Shown here: in pieces, positions 1-6,928 of the stretch
Layout of the letters: the number at the start of each line of letters is the position of its first letter
How positions within the stretch are numbered: position 1 is the stretch's first letter
DNA from: an uncultured Lachnospiraceae bacterium
Lineage (GTDB): Bacteria > Bacillota > Clostridia > Lachnospirales > Lachnospiraceae
Length of the DNA stretch: 14,577 nt
Reading direction: 5' to 3'
Assembly: GCA_910584205.1 (NCBI GenBank)
Contig: CAJUAA010000056.1
Coordinates: 1-14,577 of the forward strand
Translations under genes and position numbers: made by a program
Notes under the pieces: model-generated
Databases searched by the model: none
Seen by the model: only the letters and a program-made list of their open reading frames with translations
What the model was told of the DNA's origin: nothing

Positions 1-394
1 CATATCCCCGCAGTTCTGTCATCACCTGCCCGTTCTGCACGATCTGCATGTGAAATTCCTGATTGTCCCCAGCGGGCGCATACGGAACAAAGAGAACCTT
101 TCCGCTGTACTCGCTCAGTTCCACCTCAAAGGTCTGCTCTGCGATGCAGTTTTCGCCAAACTGCTCCTTCCACCGGCTGGACTCGTCCGGCGCGACTGCA
201 TCTGTCTCCTCTGCTTCCACAGTCTCCGCTTCTTCCGCCTCCTGACCAGTATCGCCTGTCTCCTGTCCTGTTTCCTCAGCTGCCGGATTGACCGTCCTCA
301 CTTCTCCCGCTTCCGCATCCTGTTCCTGCCCGCACGACGACAGAGCGCCTGTTAAAAACACTGCCAGCAGCAGAACCCCTGTTTTCCGTATCAT
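1..394 (-). CDS. Putative lipoprotein, unidentified, C-terminus outside the window
   Basis: The reading frame starts at the ATG at 394 and stays open to the window edge, giving 131 residues of a longer protein. The N-terminus is a lipoprotein signal: Met-Ile-Arg-Lys, a hydrophobic stretch, then the lipobox Leu-Ser-Ser-Cys with Cys21 as the predicted lipidated residue. A long low-complexity linker rich in Glu, Thr and Gln follows (about residues 22-64), as often found between a membrane anchor and an extracellular domain. The start of a folded domain is then visible (FEVELSEYSGKVLFVPYAP). It reminds me of beta-rich extracellular proteins of Lachnospiraceae, some with VCBS/FG-GAP repeats, but this is weak recall. 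An AAAGGA ribosome binding site lies about 10 bases before the ATG. The gene has its own promoter (454-482) and is probably separate from the cluster upstream. Function is unknown. Confidence 0.75.
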   Translation of the reverse strand, partial: MIRKTGVLLLAVFLTGALSSCGQEQDAEAGEVRTVNPAAEETGQETGDTGQEAEEAETVEAEETDAVAPDESSRWKEQFGENCIAEQTFEVELSEYSGKVLFVPYAPAGDNQEFHMQIVQNGQVMTELRGY

Positions 395-420
395 TTCCTT
401 ACCGTCCTTTTTCGCAATGT

Positions 421-450
421 AAGGGGCTGCCAGAAATCTGATAGCCCCTT
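421..450 (-). other. Stem-loop at the predicted 5' end of the lipoprotein mRNA
   Basis: Perfect 8-bp arms (AAGGGGCT at 421-428, AGCCCCTT at 443-450) enclose an inner CAG/CTG stem with a 4-base loop. On the minus strand the upper part lies exactly where transcription should start from the promoter at 454-482 (about 447). The RNA would therefore begin with this hairpin, about 30 bases before the ribosome binding site. A run of T on the plus-strand side is short (TTTT), so a terminator is possible but no plus-strand gene needs one. Confidence 0.5.
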
Positions 451-453
451 TTC

Positions 454-482
454 ATATTACAGGAACAGACAGCAGAATTCAA
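454..482 (-). promoter_or_regulatory. SigA-type promoter of the lipoprotein gene
   Basis: On the minus strand, TTGAAT (482-477) and TAATAT (459-454) are separated by exactly 17 bases. Each hexamer differs from consensus at two positions. It lies upstream of the lipoprotein ATG at 394 and downstream of the terminator at 547-592, which fits an independent unit. The predicted start site is about 447. Confidence 0.55.
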
Positions 483-546
483 CCTGTTTTTCCATATCTG
501 TCCGTCAAAACACCGCTCCTGGTTCATGTCTCCTGCAGTTATGCAT

Positions 547-592
547 AAAAATACACAGGCAGCAGAGCATATGGTTCTTCTCCTGCCCGTGT
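547..592 (-). terminator. Rho-independent terminator after the YitT gene
   Basis: Ten-base arms (553-562 and 583-592) pair with a single mismatch, and the minus strand continues ATTTTTA (552-546). The hairpin begins about 10 bases after the stop codon of the YitT-family gene and probably ends the PTS cluster transcript. Confidence 0.65.
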
Positions 593-601
593 AACGATGT
601 C

Positions 602-1474
602 TCACCCGATCGGCGCCTGATAAAAGCTGCCGTAAAAATTCTGTGTCTTCAGCACATTAATGATGATATGCGGATCTTCGGACCGCATCAGCTCAATGAT
701 CTCCGCCGCTTCATAGGAGGAAACCACCGTGTGCAGCAGATACATTTTCTTGTGGCTGTAGCCGCCCACCGCTTCCACGCAGGAGATGCCGTGGCGGTAT
801 TTCTGCACATACGCTCTCATCACCTTTTCCGCATGCATGGTCGTGATCTGCAGCGTCACCCGCTCGTAGCGGTGATGGAAGGACGAAATGGTCCGGGTGG
901 AAATGAACTGGAACAGGATGGAATAGCCGGCGTAGATCCATCCAAACAGATAACCAAAGATGCACAGGAGCACCACATTTCCCGCAAATACCTGCTCCCA
1001 GATGGATTTTCCGGTCTTGTTGGACACATAGAGGGCGATAAAATCCGTTCCGCCGGTGGAGGCGTTTCCCTTCAACGCAATGGCCGTTCCGATTCCGTAG
1101 AGAAATCCGCCGAAAATCACGTTCAGCATCGCATCGTCAAACAGCGGCTGAAACCGACAGACTTTCAGAAAAAAACTGGCCAGAAATACCTGCATCAGCG
1201 AATAAAAGGTAAACCGTTTGCTGATGCTGCGGCTGCACAGAAGCGCCACCGGAATATTCAGGACGAGCATTCCCAGAGAGACGGAAAAGCTCCCGCCATA
1301 CAGGGAAGCAATATCGTCGATCAGAATGGCAATGCCTGTAAATCCGCCGGACAGAAGCCCGGCCGGACGAATGAACACCTGGATGACGAACGCCTGCATC
1401 AGCGCCGACGCGGTAACGGCAGCGATCGTGATGATCCTGCGCATGATCTTATTCTGTTTTAATCTTGCCCACAT
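602..1474 (-). CDS. YitT family membrane protein (DUF2179)
   Basis: This 290-residue integral membrane protein matches the YitT/YpjC/YqfU family. The N-terminal half has about five or six hydrophobic segments. They include the family signatures RPAGLLSGGFTGIAILI (residues 36-52) and GNASTGGTD (136-144). The C-terminal soluble part (about 205-285) is the DUF2179 domain, with GISCVEAVGGYS and the closing NVLKTQNFYGSFYQAPI. Its length is normal for the family. The ATG at 1474 is preceded by AGGGGGGAAC about 7 bases away, so this start is preferred over Met11. The family's transport substrate is not established; this is a family call only. It is the last gene of the cluster, 118 bases after the CutC gene. 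That gap holds a hairpin, so it may be only partly co-transcribed. Confidence 0.9.
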   Translation of the reverse strand: MWARLKQNKIMRRIITIAAVTASALMQAFVIQVFIRPAGLLSGGFTGIAILIDDIASLYGGSFSVSLGMLVLNIPVALLCSRSISKRFTFYSLMQVFLASFFLKVCRFQPLFDDAMLNVIFGGFLYGIGTAIALKGNASTGGTDFIALYVSNKTGKSIWEQVFAGNVVLLCIFGYLFGWIYAGYSILFQFISTRTISSFHHRYERVTLQITTMHAEKVMRAYVQKYRHGISCVEAVGGYSHKKMYLLHTVVSSYEAAEIIELMRSEDPHIIINVLKTQNFYGSFYQAPIG

Positions 1475-1510
1475 ATAGTTCCCCCCTGTTTACACATTTC
1501 TTTCTGAACG

Positions 1511-1540
1511 CACAGAAACCCTGCCATGCAGGGCGCTGTG
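1511..1540 (-). terminator. Hairpin between the CutC and YitT genes, possible weak terminator
   Basis: The inner arms CCCTGC and GCAGGG (1519-1524, 1528-1533) enclose three bases. Outer arms CACAG/CTGTG extend the stem across a small asymmetric internal loop. On the minus strand only TTT follows the inner stem, so termination would be partial at best. It may trim or tune expression of the last gene. Confidence 0.4.
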
Positions 1541-1592
1541 ATTTCTTACTTTCTGTATTCTCTTTTGGAGCAAATGTCTACGTGCCGGTTCT

Positions 1593-2351
1593 TCAGGCCT
1601 GTATACTGACGCTGTTAACAAGTTTCCTGACCAGTTCCGAAGAGACCATATCGTATCCGAATGTATGTTCTCCATCCGCAATGCTGTAGGAAATCCCGTT
1701 CTGTACGGTCGTCGGGTCCTTTTCCCAGGCTTTGCAGGAGCTGTGAACCTGGTGAAGGCCGGTGTATGCCATCAGTTCCGCGGCATTGTCCGCGTTGACT
1801 CCGCTGCCGGCCAGAATCTGAATCTCTTTCCCGTAATCCGCCTGCAGCTTCTTCAGCATCTCCCGGCCTTCCACCGCCTTTGGTTTCAGGCCGCTGGTCA
1901 GTACCCGGGCCACGCCCATGGCGATCAGCTGTTCCATGGCGGCAAAGGGATCCTTCGAGCAGTCAAAAGCCCGGTGGAACACGGCTTCCCCGCCCGCCTC
2001 CCGGATCCTGTCCGCAAGCCTCCGGTTCCGCTTCTCATCCAGCGACGCGTCTGCCAGAAGGCATCCAAAAGCGATGCCGTCCGCTCCGGCCCGAAGCAGG
2101 CTTTCGCACTCCCTTTCCATCACCTGAAACTCTTCCTCCGTGTAGCAGAAGCCCGCCCCTCTGGGCCGCACCATGGCAACCACCTTCAGAGCCGGAAACG
2201 CTTCCTTTACCATCCGAAGGGTGCTCTCCGTGGGCGTCAGGCCGCCCAGCATGAGCGCACTGTTGAGCTCAATGCGCTCTGCACCCCCCAGCGCCGCCTG
2301 CTTTGCGTCATAATAGCTTCCGCAGCAGATTTCCACGATCTTTCCAGTCAT
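1593..2351 (-). CDS. cutC: CutC family protein (copper homeostasis protein CutC)
   Basis: This 252-residue cytoplasmic protein is a TIM barrel of the CutC family. Shared signatures with E. coli CutC are visible in order: VEICC (6-10), RIEL (26-29), GGLTP (36-40), VRPRGAGFCY (61-70), FHRAFD (125-130), RVLTSG (149-154), GSGVN (182-186) and QVHSS (201-205). It is full length. The ATG at 2351 has a purine-rich AAAGG about 9 bases upstream. The gene starts 32 bases after the M20 peptidase gene and is surely in the same operon. The copper role is doubtful: in E. coli, copper phenotypes once assigned to cutC were later linked to the small RNA MicL, encoded within cutC. The context here (sugar PTS, glycosylasparaginase, dipeptidase) suggests a metabolic enzyme, but no reaction can be read from the sequence. 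Confidence 0.92.
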   Translation of the reverse strand: MTGKIVEICCGSYYDAKQAALGGAERIELNSALMLGGLTPTESTLRMVKEAFPALKVVAMVRPRGAGFCYTEEEFQVMERECESLLRAGADGIAFGCLLADASLDEKRNRRLADRIREAGGEAVFHRAFDCSKDPFAAMEQLIAMGVARVLTSGLKPKAVEGREMLKKLQADYGKEIQILAGSGVNADNAAELMAYTGLHQVHSSCKAWEKDPTTVQNGISYSIADGEHTFGYDMVSSELVRKLVNSVSIQA

Positions 2352-2383
2352 TTTTTACGCCTTTTCCCTTCTCTTCCATTAAA

Positions 2384-3484
2384 CTACAAAAGTCCCAGAC
2401 GGTAAAGCCCCAATGCGTAGATTTTTGCATTTTTCATCAGGTCCTCTTCCTTCATCCATTCATTGGGATTGTGCCCGATGCCTTTCTGCCCTGCGAAACT
2501 GGGGCCGAAGGGGACGATCCCCGGCATGGCCTTTGCGTAGGTGCCGCCGGTCGTCGTCACCGGCGTCCCGTCTTCCCCCGTCACCTGCTCATAGCACTCC
2601 TTCAGCGCCTGCACCATGGGACTTCCCTTATCAAATACCACCGGATCGTAGTTCTGCACAAGCGCAACCTTCTGCGCTCCCGCCTTTTCCCGGATCTTTT
2701 CCAGAATCTCATCAACGGTATGGCCAGCCGGATAGCTGAGTGCCGCGTCAAAAGTCAGCGTCTGCCCGTTCATCCACAGTTTATAATTCCGCATCTCCAT
2801 GACGCCGTACTCCGGATATGAAAAATCAATACCCAGCCGGTCCCCGTTATTTTTCGCACCGATAAAATACTGCGTCACAAAATCGCAGAAGGAACTCGTC
2901 TCTTTTGCTTCCACACGGATCACCGCCCGTCCGCGCTCCGCGTACACCACCGGAAATTTGCAGTCCGGCGTAAATCCATACACCGGGGGCTGCTCCTTTG
3001 ACAGATAATACTTCAGATCCTCGAATCCGGATTCCTCATCGCATCCGAAGATGATCCGCACCCGGTGCTTCGGCTCATACCCCAGTTCCTTCAGGGCATA
3101 CAGACCGTACAGGCAGGCAAGGATCGGCCCCTTGTTGTCCAGGACGCCCCGGCCGTACAAAACGCCGTCCTCCTGATGCCCCGCAAACGGCGGCTGCTTC
3201 CAGCCGTCTCCGGGCGGGACCACGTCCACATGGCCGATGGCGCACACATAGTCTTCCCCTCTGCCGTACTCCACATAGCCCATGTAATTGTTCAGATTCG
3301 CCGTCCGGAATCCCAGCCGCTCGCCCATCTCCAGCGCTTTCTGGAGCGCATGCCTGACTCCCGGTCCAAAGGGAGCACCGGGCTGCGCTTCCGTCTCCAC
3401 GCTGTCAATGCGCACCAGCTCCAGAATGTCGTCCATCATCCGCCCCCGCAGTGACTCTACTTTTTCCAGAATCTTCTGTTCCAT
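2384..3484 (-). CDS. M20 family metallopeptidase, PepV/Sapep-like dipeptidase (short form)
   Basis: This is a cytoplasmic zinc peptidase predicted to cleave dipeptides or small modified amino acids. In 366-residue numbering, the M20 site is complete. His85 and Asp87 lie in GHVDVVPPGDGW, bridging Asp116 in GRGVLDNKG, general base Glu150 and ligand Glu151 in DEESG, Asp174 in TPDCKFP, and His338 in GIGHNPNEWM. TTGGTYAKAMPG (311-322) is also typical of PepV relatives. PepV proteins are about 470 residues; this one is roughly 100 shorter, apparently in the central lid domain, which may change substrate choice. I chose the ATG at 3484 because GGGAGGG lies just upstream. The in-frame ATG at 3505 has no clear ribosome binding site and would encode that very site. 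It follows the asparaginase gene by 30 bases and precedes cutC by 32. Confidence 0.9.
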   Translation of the reverse strand: MEQKILEKVESLRGRMMDDILELVRIDSVETEAQPGAPFGPGVRHALQKALEMGERLGFRTANLNNYMGYVEYGRGEDYVCAIGHVDVVPPGDGWKQPPFAGHQEDGVLYGRGVLDNKGPILACLYGLYALKELGYEPKHRVRIIFGCDEESGFEDLKYYLSKEQPPVYGFTPDCKFPVVYAERGRAVIRVEAKETSSFCDFVTQYFIGAKNNGDRLGIDFSYPEYGVMEMRNYKLWMNGQTLTFDAALSYPAGHTVDEILEKIREKAGAQKVALVQNYDPVVFDKGSPMVQALKECYEQVTGEDGTPVTTTGGTYAKAMPGIVPFGPSFAGQKGIGHNPNEWMKEEDLMKNAKIYALGLYRLGLL

Positions 3485-3514
3485 CAGGTTCCCTCCCTTT
3501 TTCATGGCCGGTAC

Positions 3515-4474
3515 TCATTTTTCCACGACCGGTGCCATACGCGTCCGCATGTATTCCTCCATCCACTCTTCCGATGCAGGAGCATACGTACAGTGTCCGT
3601 CCTCCTGACGCTCCACCAGATATACCTGCGTCTCTTTTTCCTCGGTCACCACCGCAAAGGAAAAGCCCTCGATGTTGGTCGCCACGCCCCACTCGCCGTC
3701 CTTGTTCATGGCGATCAGGGACAGATCCCCGGCTTCGCCCCGCCGCGCTTTCAGCTCTGCGTCCAAACGGTTCACCGCGGTCTCACACGCCTCCTGGGGA
3801 TGCATGCCTTCTTTCATAAGCCGGACGATCTCATAGGAAATACAGCCCTTCATCAGATCTTCCCCAAGGCCTGTGGCGCTGGCTCCCCCGACTTTACTGT
3901 CCGCATAGAATCCGGAACCTGCGATGGGGGAATCCCCCACACGGCCCTTCTTTTTCATAAACAGGCCGCTGGTGGACGTGGCCGCCGTCACTTTTCCGCC
4001 GCTGTCCAGGCAGACCATGCCTACCGTATCATGTCCGGAGTAGGGTTTTAACTCCAGCTCCCGCTGCTCCTTCACCCGGTTCCGGTAGTGAGCCTTCGCC
4101 CGGTCTGTGAGCATGTTCTTCCGTTCAAAGCCTTCTTTATGGGCAAATTTCTCCGCACCCTCTCCCACGAGCATGCTGTTTATCTTCTCCCGGCTTAAGC
4201 GTCTGGCGATGGATACCGGATTGGCATAATCCTTTACCGCCGCCACCGCGCCGATGTCCAGCGTATCACCGTCCATATACGCGGCGTCCAGTTCCACTTC
4301 CATCTCTTCGTTGGGGAGTCCGCCGTAGCCCACTGATTTATAATATGGAAAATCCTCCACTTCCCGGATGGCCGTCTCGATGGCGTCCCCTGCATTCTGT
4401 CCCTCTGCCAGCATGTGCGCGCCCTTTTCCACGCCCTCTGCCGCCATTCTCCATGTTGCGATCATTCCCCACAT
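3515..4474 (-). CDS. Glycosylasparaginase-type N-terminal Thr hydrolase, N4-(beta-N-acetylglucosaminyl)-L-asparaginase
   Basis: The 319-residue protein belongs to the Ntn-hydrolase asparaginase family, made as a precursor that cuts itself before a catalytic Thr. The motif GHDTVGMV places the cut between Asp149 and Thr150. HDT-[IV]-GM is typical of glycosylasparaginases, whereas isoaspartyl peptidases usually read GTVGAV. The next signatures fit too: TSTSG (166-170), GRVGDSPI with substrate-binding Arg178 and Asp181, and GGASATGLGEDL (196-207). The known reaction splits the bond between GlcNAc and the Asn side chain. No signal peptide is visible, so it acts in the cytoplasm, unlike lysosomal or periplasmic homologues. 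Start: ATG at 4474 with AGGAGG 10 bases upstream. The frame stays open to 4642, but that extension only reads through intergenic hairpins. It is a central enzyme of the cluster; whether it accepts a PTS-phosphorylated substrate is unknown. Confidence 0.88.
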   Translation of the reverse strand: MWGMIATWRMAAEGVEKGAHMLAEGQNAGDAIETAIREVEDFPYYKSVGYGGLPNEEMEVELDAAYMDGDTLDIGAVAAVKDYANPVSIARRLSREKINSMLVGEGAEKFAHKEGFERKNMLTDRAKAHYRNRVKEQRELELKPYSGHDTVGMVCLDSGGKVTAATSTSGLFMKKKGRVGDSPIAGSGFYADSKVGGASATGLGEDLMKGCISYEIVRLMKEGMHPQEACETAVNRLDAELKARRGEAGDLSLIAMNKDGEWGVATNIEGFSFAVVTEEKETQVYLVERQEDGHCTYAPASEEWMEEYMRTRMAPVVEK

Positions 4475-4495
4475 GATCTTATCCCTCCTGATTGT

Positions 4496-4550
4496 AGTTC
4501 CGCATCTGTCCGTCCTGCACCCCAGCGTCTGGACGGGCAGATGCTGTTTT
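4496..4550. repeat. Intergenic palindromic repeat, copy A (compact)
   Basis: Between the GrdB-like and glycosylasparaginase genes, 14-base arms at 4502-4515 and 4531-4544 pair with one mismatch around a 15-base loop. The plus strand begins AGTTCCGCATCTGTCC, contains CCCCAGCGTCTGGA and ends CAGATGCTGTTTT. A second, longer copy with the same three blocks lies at 6929-7032 in the IIA-IIB gap. The T run is on the antisense side, so it is not a normal terminator for the operon. It could be an mRNA processing or stability element, or a small mobile palindrome. Confidence 0.65.
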
Positions 4551-4587
4551 AGTTTTATGACCTGTTCTGCTGCTTCTTTTATACAGT

Positions 4588-4640
4588 GCCGCCGGAAGGT
4601 CATGATCACACTTCCTCCCGGCGGCGTCCTCTCCGGCGGC
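4588..4640 (-). other. GC-rich alternative stem region in the intergenic gap
   Basis: GCCGCCGG at 4588-4595 can pair perfectly with CCGGCGGC at 4618-4625 or with an identical copy at 4633-4640. The two pairings are mutually exclusive. Together with repeat copy A this fills most of the 189-base gap before the glycosylasparaginase gene. No T run follows on the minus strand. A role in attenuation, or in protecting or processing the mRNA between the PTS part and the hydrolase part, is possible but unproven. Confidence 0.4.
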
Positions 4641-4663
4641 ATTCTTTACCGCATTCGGCCCTT

Positions 4664-5188
4664 TTAGAAGCAGACGCTCTGCTTCAGCGCTTCCAGCCCC
4701 GGATCTCCGTCCGACAGCGCCTTCGCCACCTGGCAGATATGTTTCAGAGAATCATTGAGCCCCATGCCGCCCTTCTTCGGCGTCTTCACAATCATCACCT
4801 TATCCTTATAGGCAGCAATCGTCTCCTCATTTTCCTGAGACATGGCCGCGAACGCCTTCGCCTCCGTCGTCCGGTTGATATCGTCCGCCACCCGCGCACA
4901 CATGGCTGCATAGTCCGCGTAGTTGAACGCCGGTCCGCAGATTACAATATCCGGCTTCACCTTATTAACCATGGCGCAAAGCTTCCGGCTCACCTCGTCC
5001 GGGTCCGCCAGATATGTCCCGTTGCCGCAGCACAGGCACGCCATGACCCGTCCGCCGGTCTCCTTCAGATACGGCTGCATCATCACCGCCGGCCCCACTG
5101 CCTCTTTTTTTCCGGTCAGCGGCACCATGGTGTCATCCTTCGTCCCAAGTCCGGACTGGATCTGGTCAAATATCATCACAATCTTCAT
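4664..5188 (-). CDS. Small GrdB-like protein (glycine/betaine/sarcosine reductase component B family, N-terminal domain only)
   Basis: This 174-residue soluble protein resembles the N-terminal part of GrdB/GrdF/GrdH, the selenoprotein B subunits of amino-acid reductases. The similar parts are KEAVGPAVMMQPY (28-40), a Cys-Gly-Asn block at ACLCCGNGTYL (50-60, matching the CGDN block of GrdB), PDIVICGPAFNYADYA (79-94), and AMSQENEE (115-122, like the MYEENPG segment). GrdB proteins are about 430 residues and carry the selenocysteine in their second half, which is absent here. Cys51, Cys53 and Cys54 are normal Cys codons with no in-frame TGA. GGAGGG lies about 5 bases before the ATG. It sits 30 bases after the PTS IIC gene. 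No GrdA, GrdE/GrdG, GrdC or GrdD genes are near, so a complete reductase is unlikely. Its reaction is unknown. Confidence 0.72.
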   Translation of the reverse strand: MKIVMIFDQIQSGLGTKDDTMVPLTGKKEAVGPAVMMQPYLKETGGRVMACLCCGNGTYLADPDEVSRKLCAMVNKVKPDIVICGPAFNYADYAAMCARVADDINRTTEAKAFAAMSQENEETIAAYKDKVMIVKTPKKGGMGLNDSLKHICQVAKALSDGDPGLEALKQSVCF

Positions 5189-5218
5189 GGTATCCCTCCA
5201 TCGTCGTTGTATTTGCTG

Positions 5219-6553
5219 TTACATGTCGTCAAAGGACAGATCGTCCAGTGAGAAATCGTCCTCATCCTCTGTCTCATCCGTTCCCTTCGTCTCGTCCGCC
5301 AGATACTGCTTATCCATCATCTTGATGAAGGGCATATACAGGAAAACTCCCAGGATCAGAAGCAGCGCCTGCAGAACCGCTCCCTGCCATCCGGTGGATA
5401 AAAATCCGGAGATGATGACCGGCATGGTCCACGGGATTGCAACACCGGTACAGATGGGCACCAGGCCAATGCTCATGCAGATATAGGAAATGATAATATT
5501 GATCGTCGGCACCAGCATGAACGGAATCAGCATCATCGGGTTCAGCAGGATCGGAAGGCCGAAGATAATCGGCTCATTGATCCCGAAGCATCCCGGGATA
5601 ATCGCCAGCTTGCCCAGCTCCTTGATCCGTTTGGATTTGCAGAAGAGCAGCATGGCAATCAGAAGCGAAAGCGTGGAGCCGGCTCCTCCAAAGGTAGCGA
5701 ACAGATCCTGGAACTGCTGACAGATAATATTGGGCATGGCATCTCCTGCCTGGAATGCTGCCAGGTTCTCCGCGGACAGGGTCTGCAGAATCGGGTTGAA
5801 TACTGCGCCTACCACGGAACCGCCGTTGACGCCGAAGAACCAGAAGAAGTGCAGGAAAATGTACGCAATCACCATGGCCGGAAGGGTGTTTCCAAGGGCC
5901 AGAAGCGGCGTCTGCAGAATCTCAAATACAAAGTCAAAGGCATTGCCGTAAGGCGTCATGGCGAAGATCACATTGATCACAAAGAACACCAGTACGGACA
6001 TTCCCGCCGGAATCAGCGCCGCGAAGGATTTTTCCACAGTAGGCGGCACGCCGTCGGGCATTTTGATGACCCAGCCTTTGCTGTCCACCCATGCATACAC
6101 ATGGACGGCCAGAAAAGCGCAGATGATGCCCACGAAGATTCCCTTGGAACCGACCCATCCCAGCGGGATGCCGGATACCACAGATTCTTCAAACAGGATC
6201 TCATAGGGCATAATCAGGAACCAGCACACCAGTGAGATGGCCGCGCCGAACAGCCGGTCCACCTTCATCTGCTCCGCAAAGGAGTAGCCGATCCCCACCA
6301 CGGCCAGGATTGCCATGATGGAAAAGGTGGCGTCTGTCGGTTTTGCAAAATAGGACGCCCAGTTTTCCCCGAAAAACTGTCCCCAGAACTCCGTCCATCC
6401 CGGGATCGGGAAGTTGGCGATCAGCAGGAAGAAGGATCCTACGATCAACAGCGGCATGGATAACAGAAAACCGTCTCTGACGGCGATCAGATATTTATTC
6501 TTTCCGATTTTCTCTGCCAGCGGCATGAAAAAACTCTCTAATTTTTGTAACAT
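5219..6553 (-). CDS. PTS transporter subunit IIC, lactose/cellobiose/diacetylchitobiose class
   Basis: This is a 444-residue membrane permease of the PTS, normal length for a single-domain IIC. Family signatures include LESFFMPLAEKIGKNKYL (5-22) and DGVPPTVEKSFAALIPAG (167-184). Others are the loop FWFFGVNGGSVVGAVFNPIL (237-256) and GCFGINEPIIFGLPILLNP (321-339). The NEP motif at 326-328 contains the Glu known to contact the sugar in ChbC-type structures. About ten hydrophobic segments fit the fold. The last about 25 residues form a hydrophilic acidic tail. AGGGGGAA lies about 6 bases before the ATG. It imports a beta-linked disaccharide or beta-glycoside and phosphorylates it with the IIB and IIA encoded just upstream. 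The exact sugar cannot be told from sequence. The downstream glycosylasparaginase makes a GlcNAc-containing or otherwise glycosylated amino compound attractive. Confidence 0.93.
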   Translation of the reverse strand: MLQKLESFFMPLAEKIGKNKYLIAVRDGFLLSMPLLIVGSFFLLIANFPIPGWTEFWGQFFGENWASYFAKPTDATFSIMAILAVVGIGYSFAEQMKVDRLFGAAISLVCWFLIMPYEILFEESVVSGIPLGWVGSKGIFVGIICAFLAVHVYAWVDSKGWVIKMPDGVPPTVEKSFAALIPAGMSVLVFFVINVIFAMTPYGNAFDFVFEILQTPLLALGNTLPAMVIAYIFLHFFWFFGVNGGSVVGAVFNPILQTLSAENLAAFQAGDAMPNIICQQFQDLFATFGGAGSTLSLLIAMLLFCKSKRIKELGKLAIIPGCFGINEPIIFGLPILLNPMMLIPFMLVPTINIIISYICMSIGLVPICTGVAIPWTMPVIISGFLSTGWQGAVLQALLLILGVFLYMPFIKMMDKQYLADETKGTDETEDEDDFSLDDLSFDDM

Positions 6554-6582
6554 CAGCTTTTCCCCCTGTTATTGTTCTGCAG

Positions 6583-6903
6583 CTATTTTGCTGCCTTCAT
6601 CATTTTGATGGCTGTCTTAAGCACCTTTTCCCCGTCCATCATCCCGTACGCGGTCTGGTCGATGACAGCGATGGGGATTCCGGTGGAACCGAATTTGTCC
6701 ACTACTTCCTGATAGCGGTACTTGACCTGCGGTCCTAAAAGAATCACGTCGGGATGCTTTTCCTCCACGATCTGCGCGATCTTTCCGTCCGGAAACGCCT
6801 CCACCTCAACAGGAAGTCCGTGGTCCGTCGCCACCCCCTGCATCTTGCTTGCCAGCATGCTGGTAGACATTCCTGCGCTGCAGAATAAATATACTCTTTT
6901 CAT
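6583..6903 (-). CDS. PTS subunit IIB, lactose/cellobiose class
   Basis: This 106-residue cytoplasmic protein is a typical stand-alone IIB. The P-loop YLFCSAGMSTSML near the N-terminus holds Cys8, the residue that accepts phosphate from IIA and passes it to the sugar. VILLGPQVKYR (53-64 region) is a further conserved segment of this class. AAGGAG lies about 10 bases before the ATG. The gene precedes IIC by 29 bases and is separated from IIA by a 134-base gap that holds repeat copy B. That gap is unusually long for neighbouring PTS genes and may allow unequal expression of IIA relative to IIB and IIC. Confidence 0.95.
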   Translation of the reverse strand: MKRVYLFCSAGMSTSMLASKMQGVATDHGLPVEVEAFPDGKIAQIVEEKHPDVILLGPQVKYRYQEVVDKFGSTGIPIAVIDQTAYGMMDGEKVLKTAIKMMKAAK

Positions 6904-6928
6904 AAAACACTCTCTCCTTTCTGATTTC

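Noticed and set aside
399..605. 68-codon minus-strand reading frame between the lipoprotein and YitT genes
   Set aside because: It runs through the terminator, promoter and 5' hairpin, has no ribosome binding site, and encodes an unrecognisable Cys/Arg-rich sequence.
668..1462. 264-codon plus-strand frame opposite the YitT gene
   Set aside because: It is antisense to a clear membrane protein; its Arg/His/Gln-rich translation is typical of a shadow frame.
4475..4642. N-terminal extension of the glycosylasparaginase frame
   Set aside because: The extension translates intergenic hairpins and does not resemble the family; the AGGAGG before the ATG at 4474 gives the normal start.
5020..5045. Possible selenocysteine codon in the GrdB-like gene
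   Set aside because: The Cys-Leu-Cys-Cys codons are all ordinary TGC; there is no in-frame TGA.
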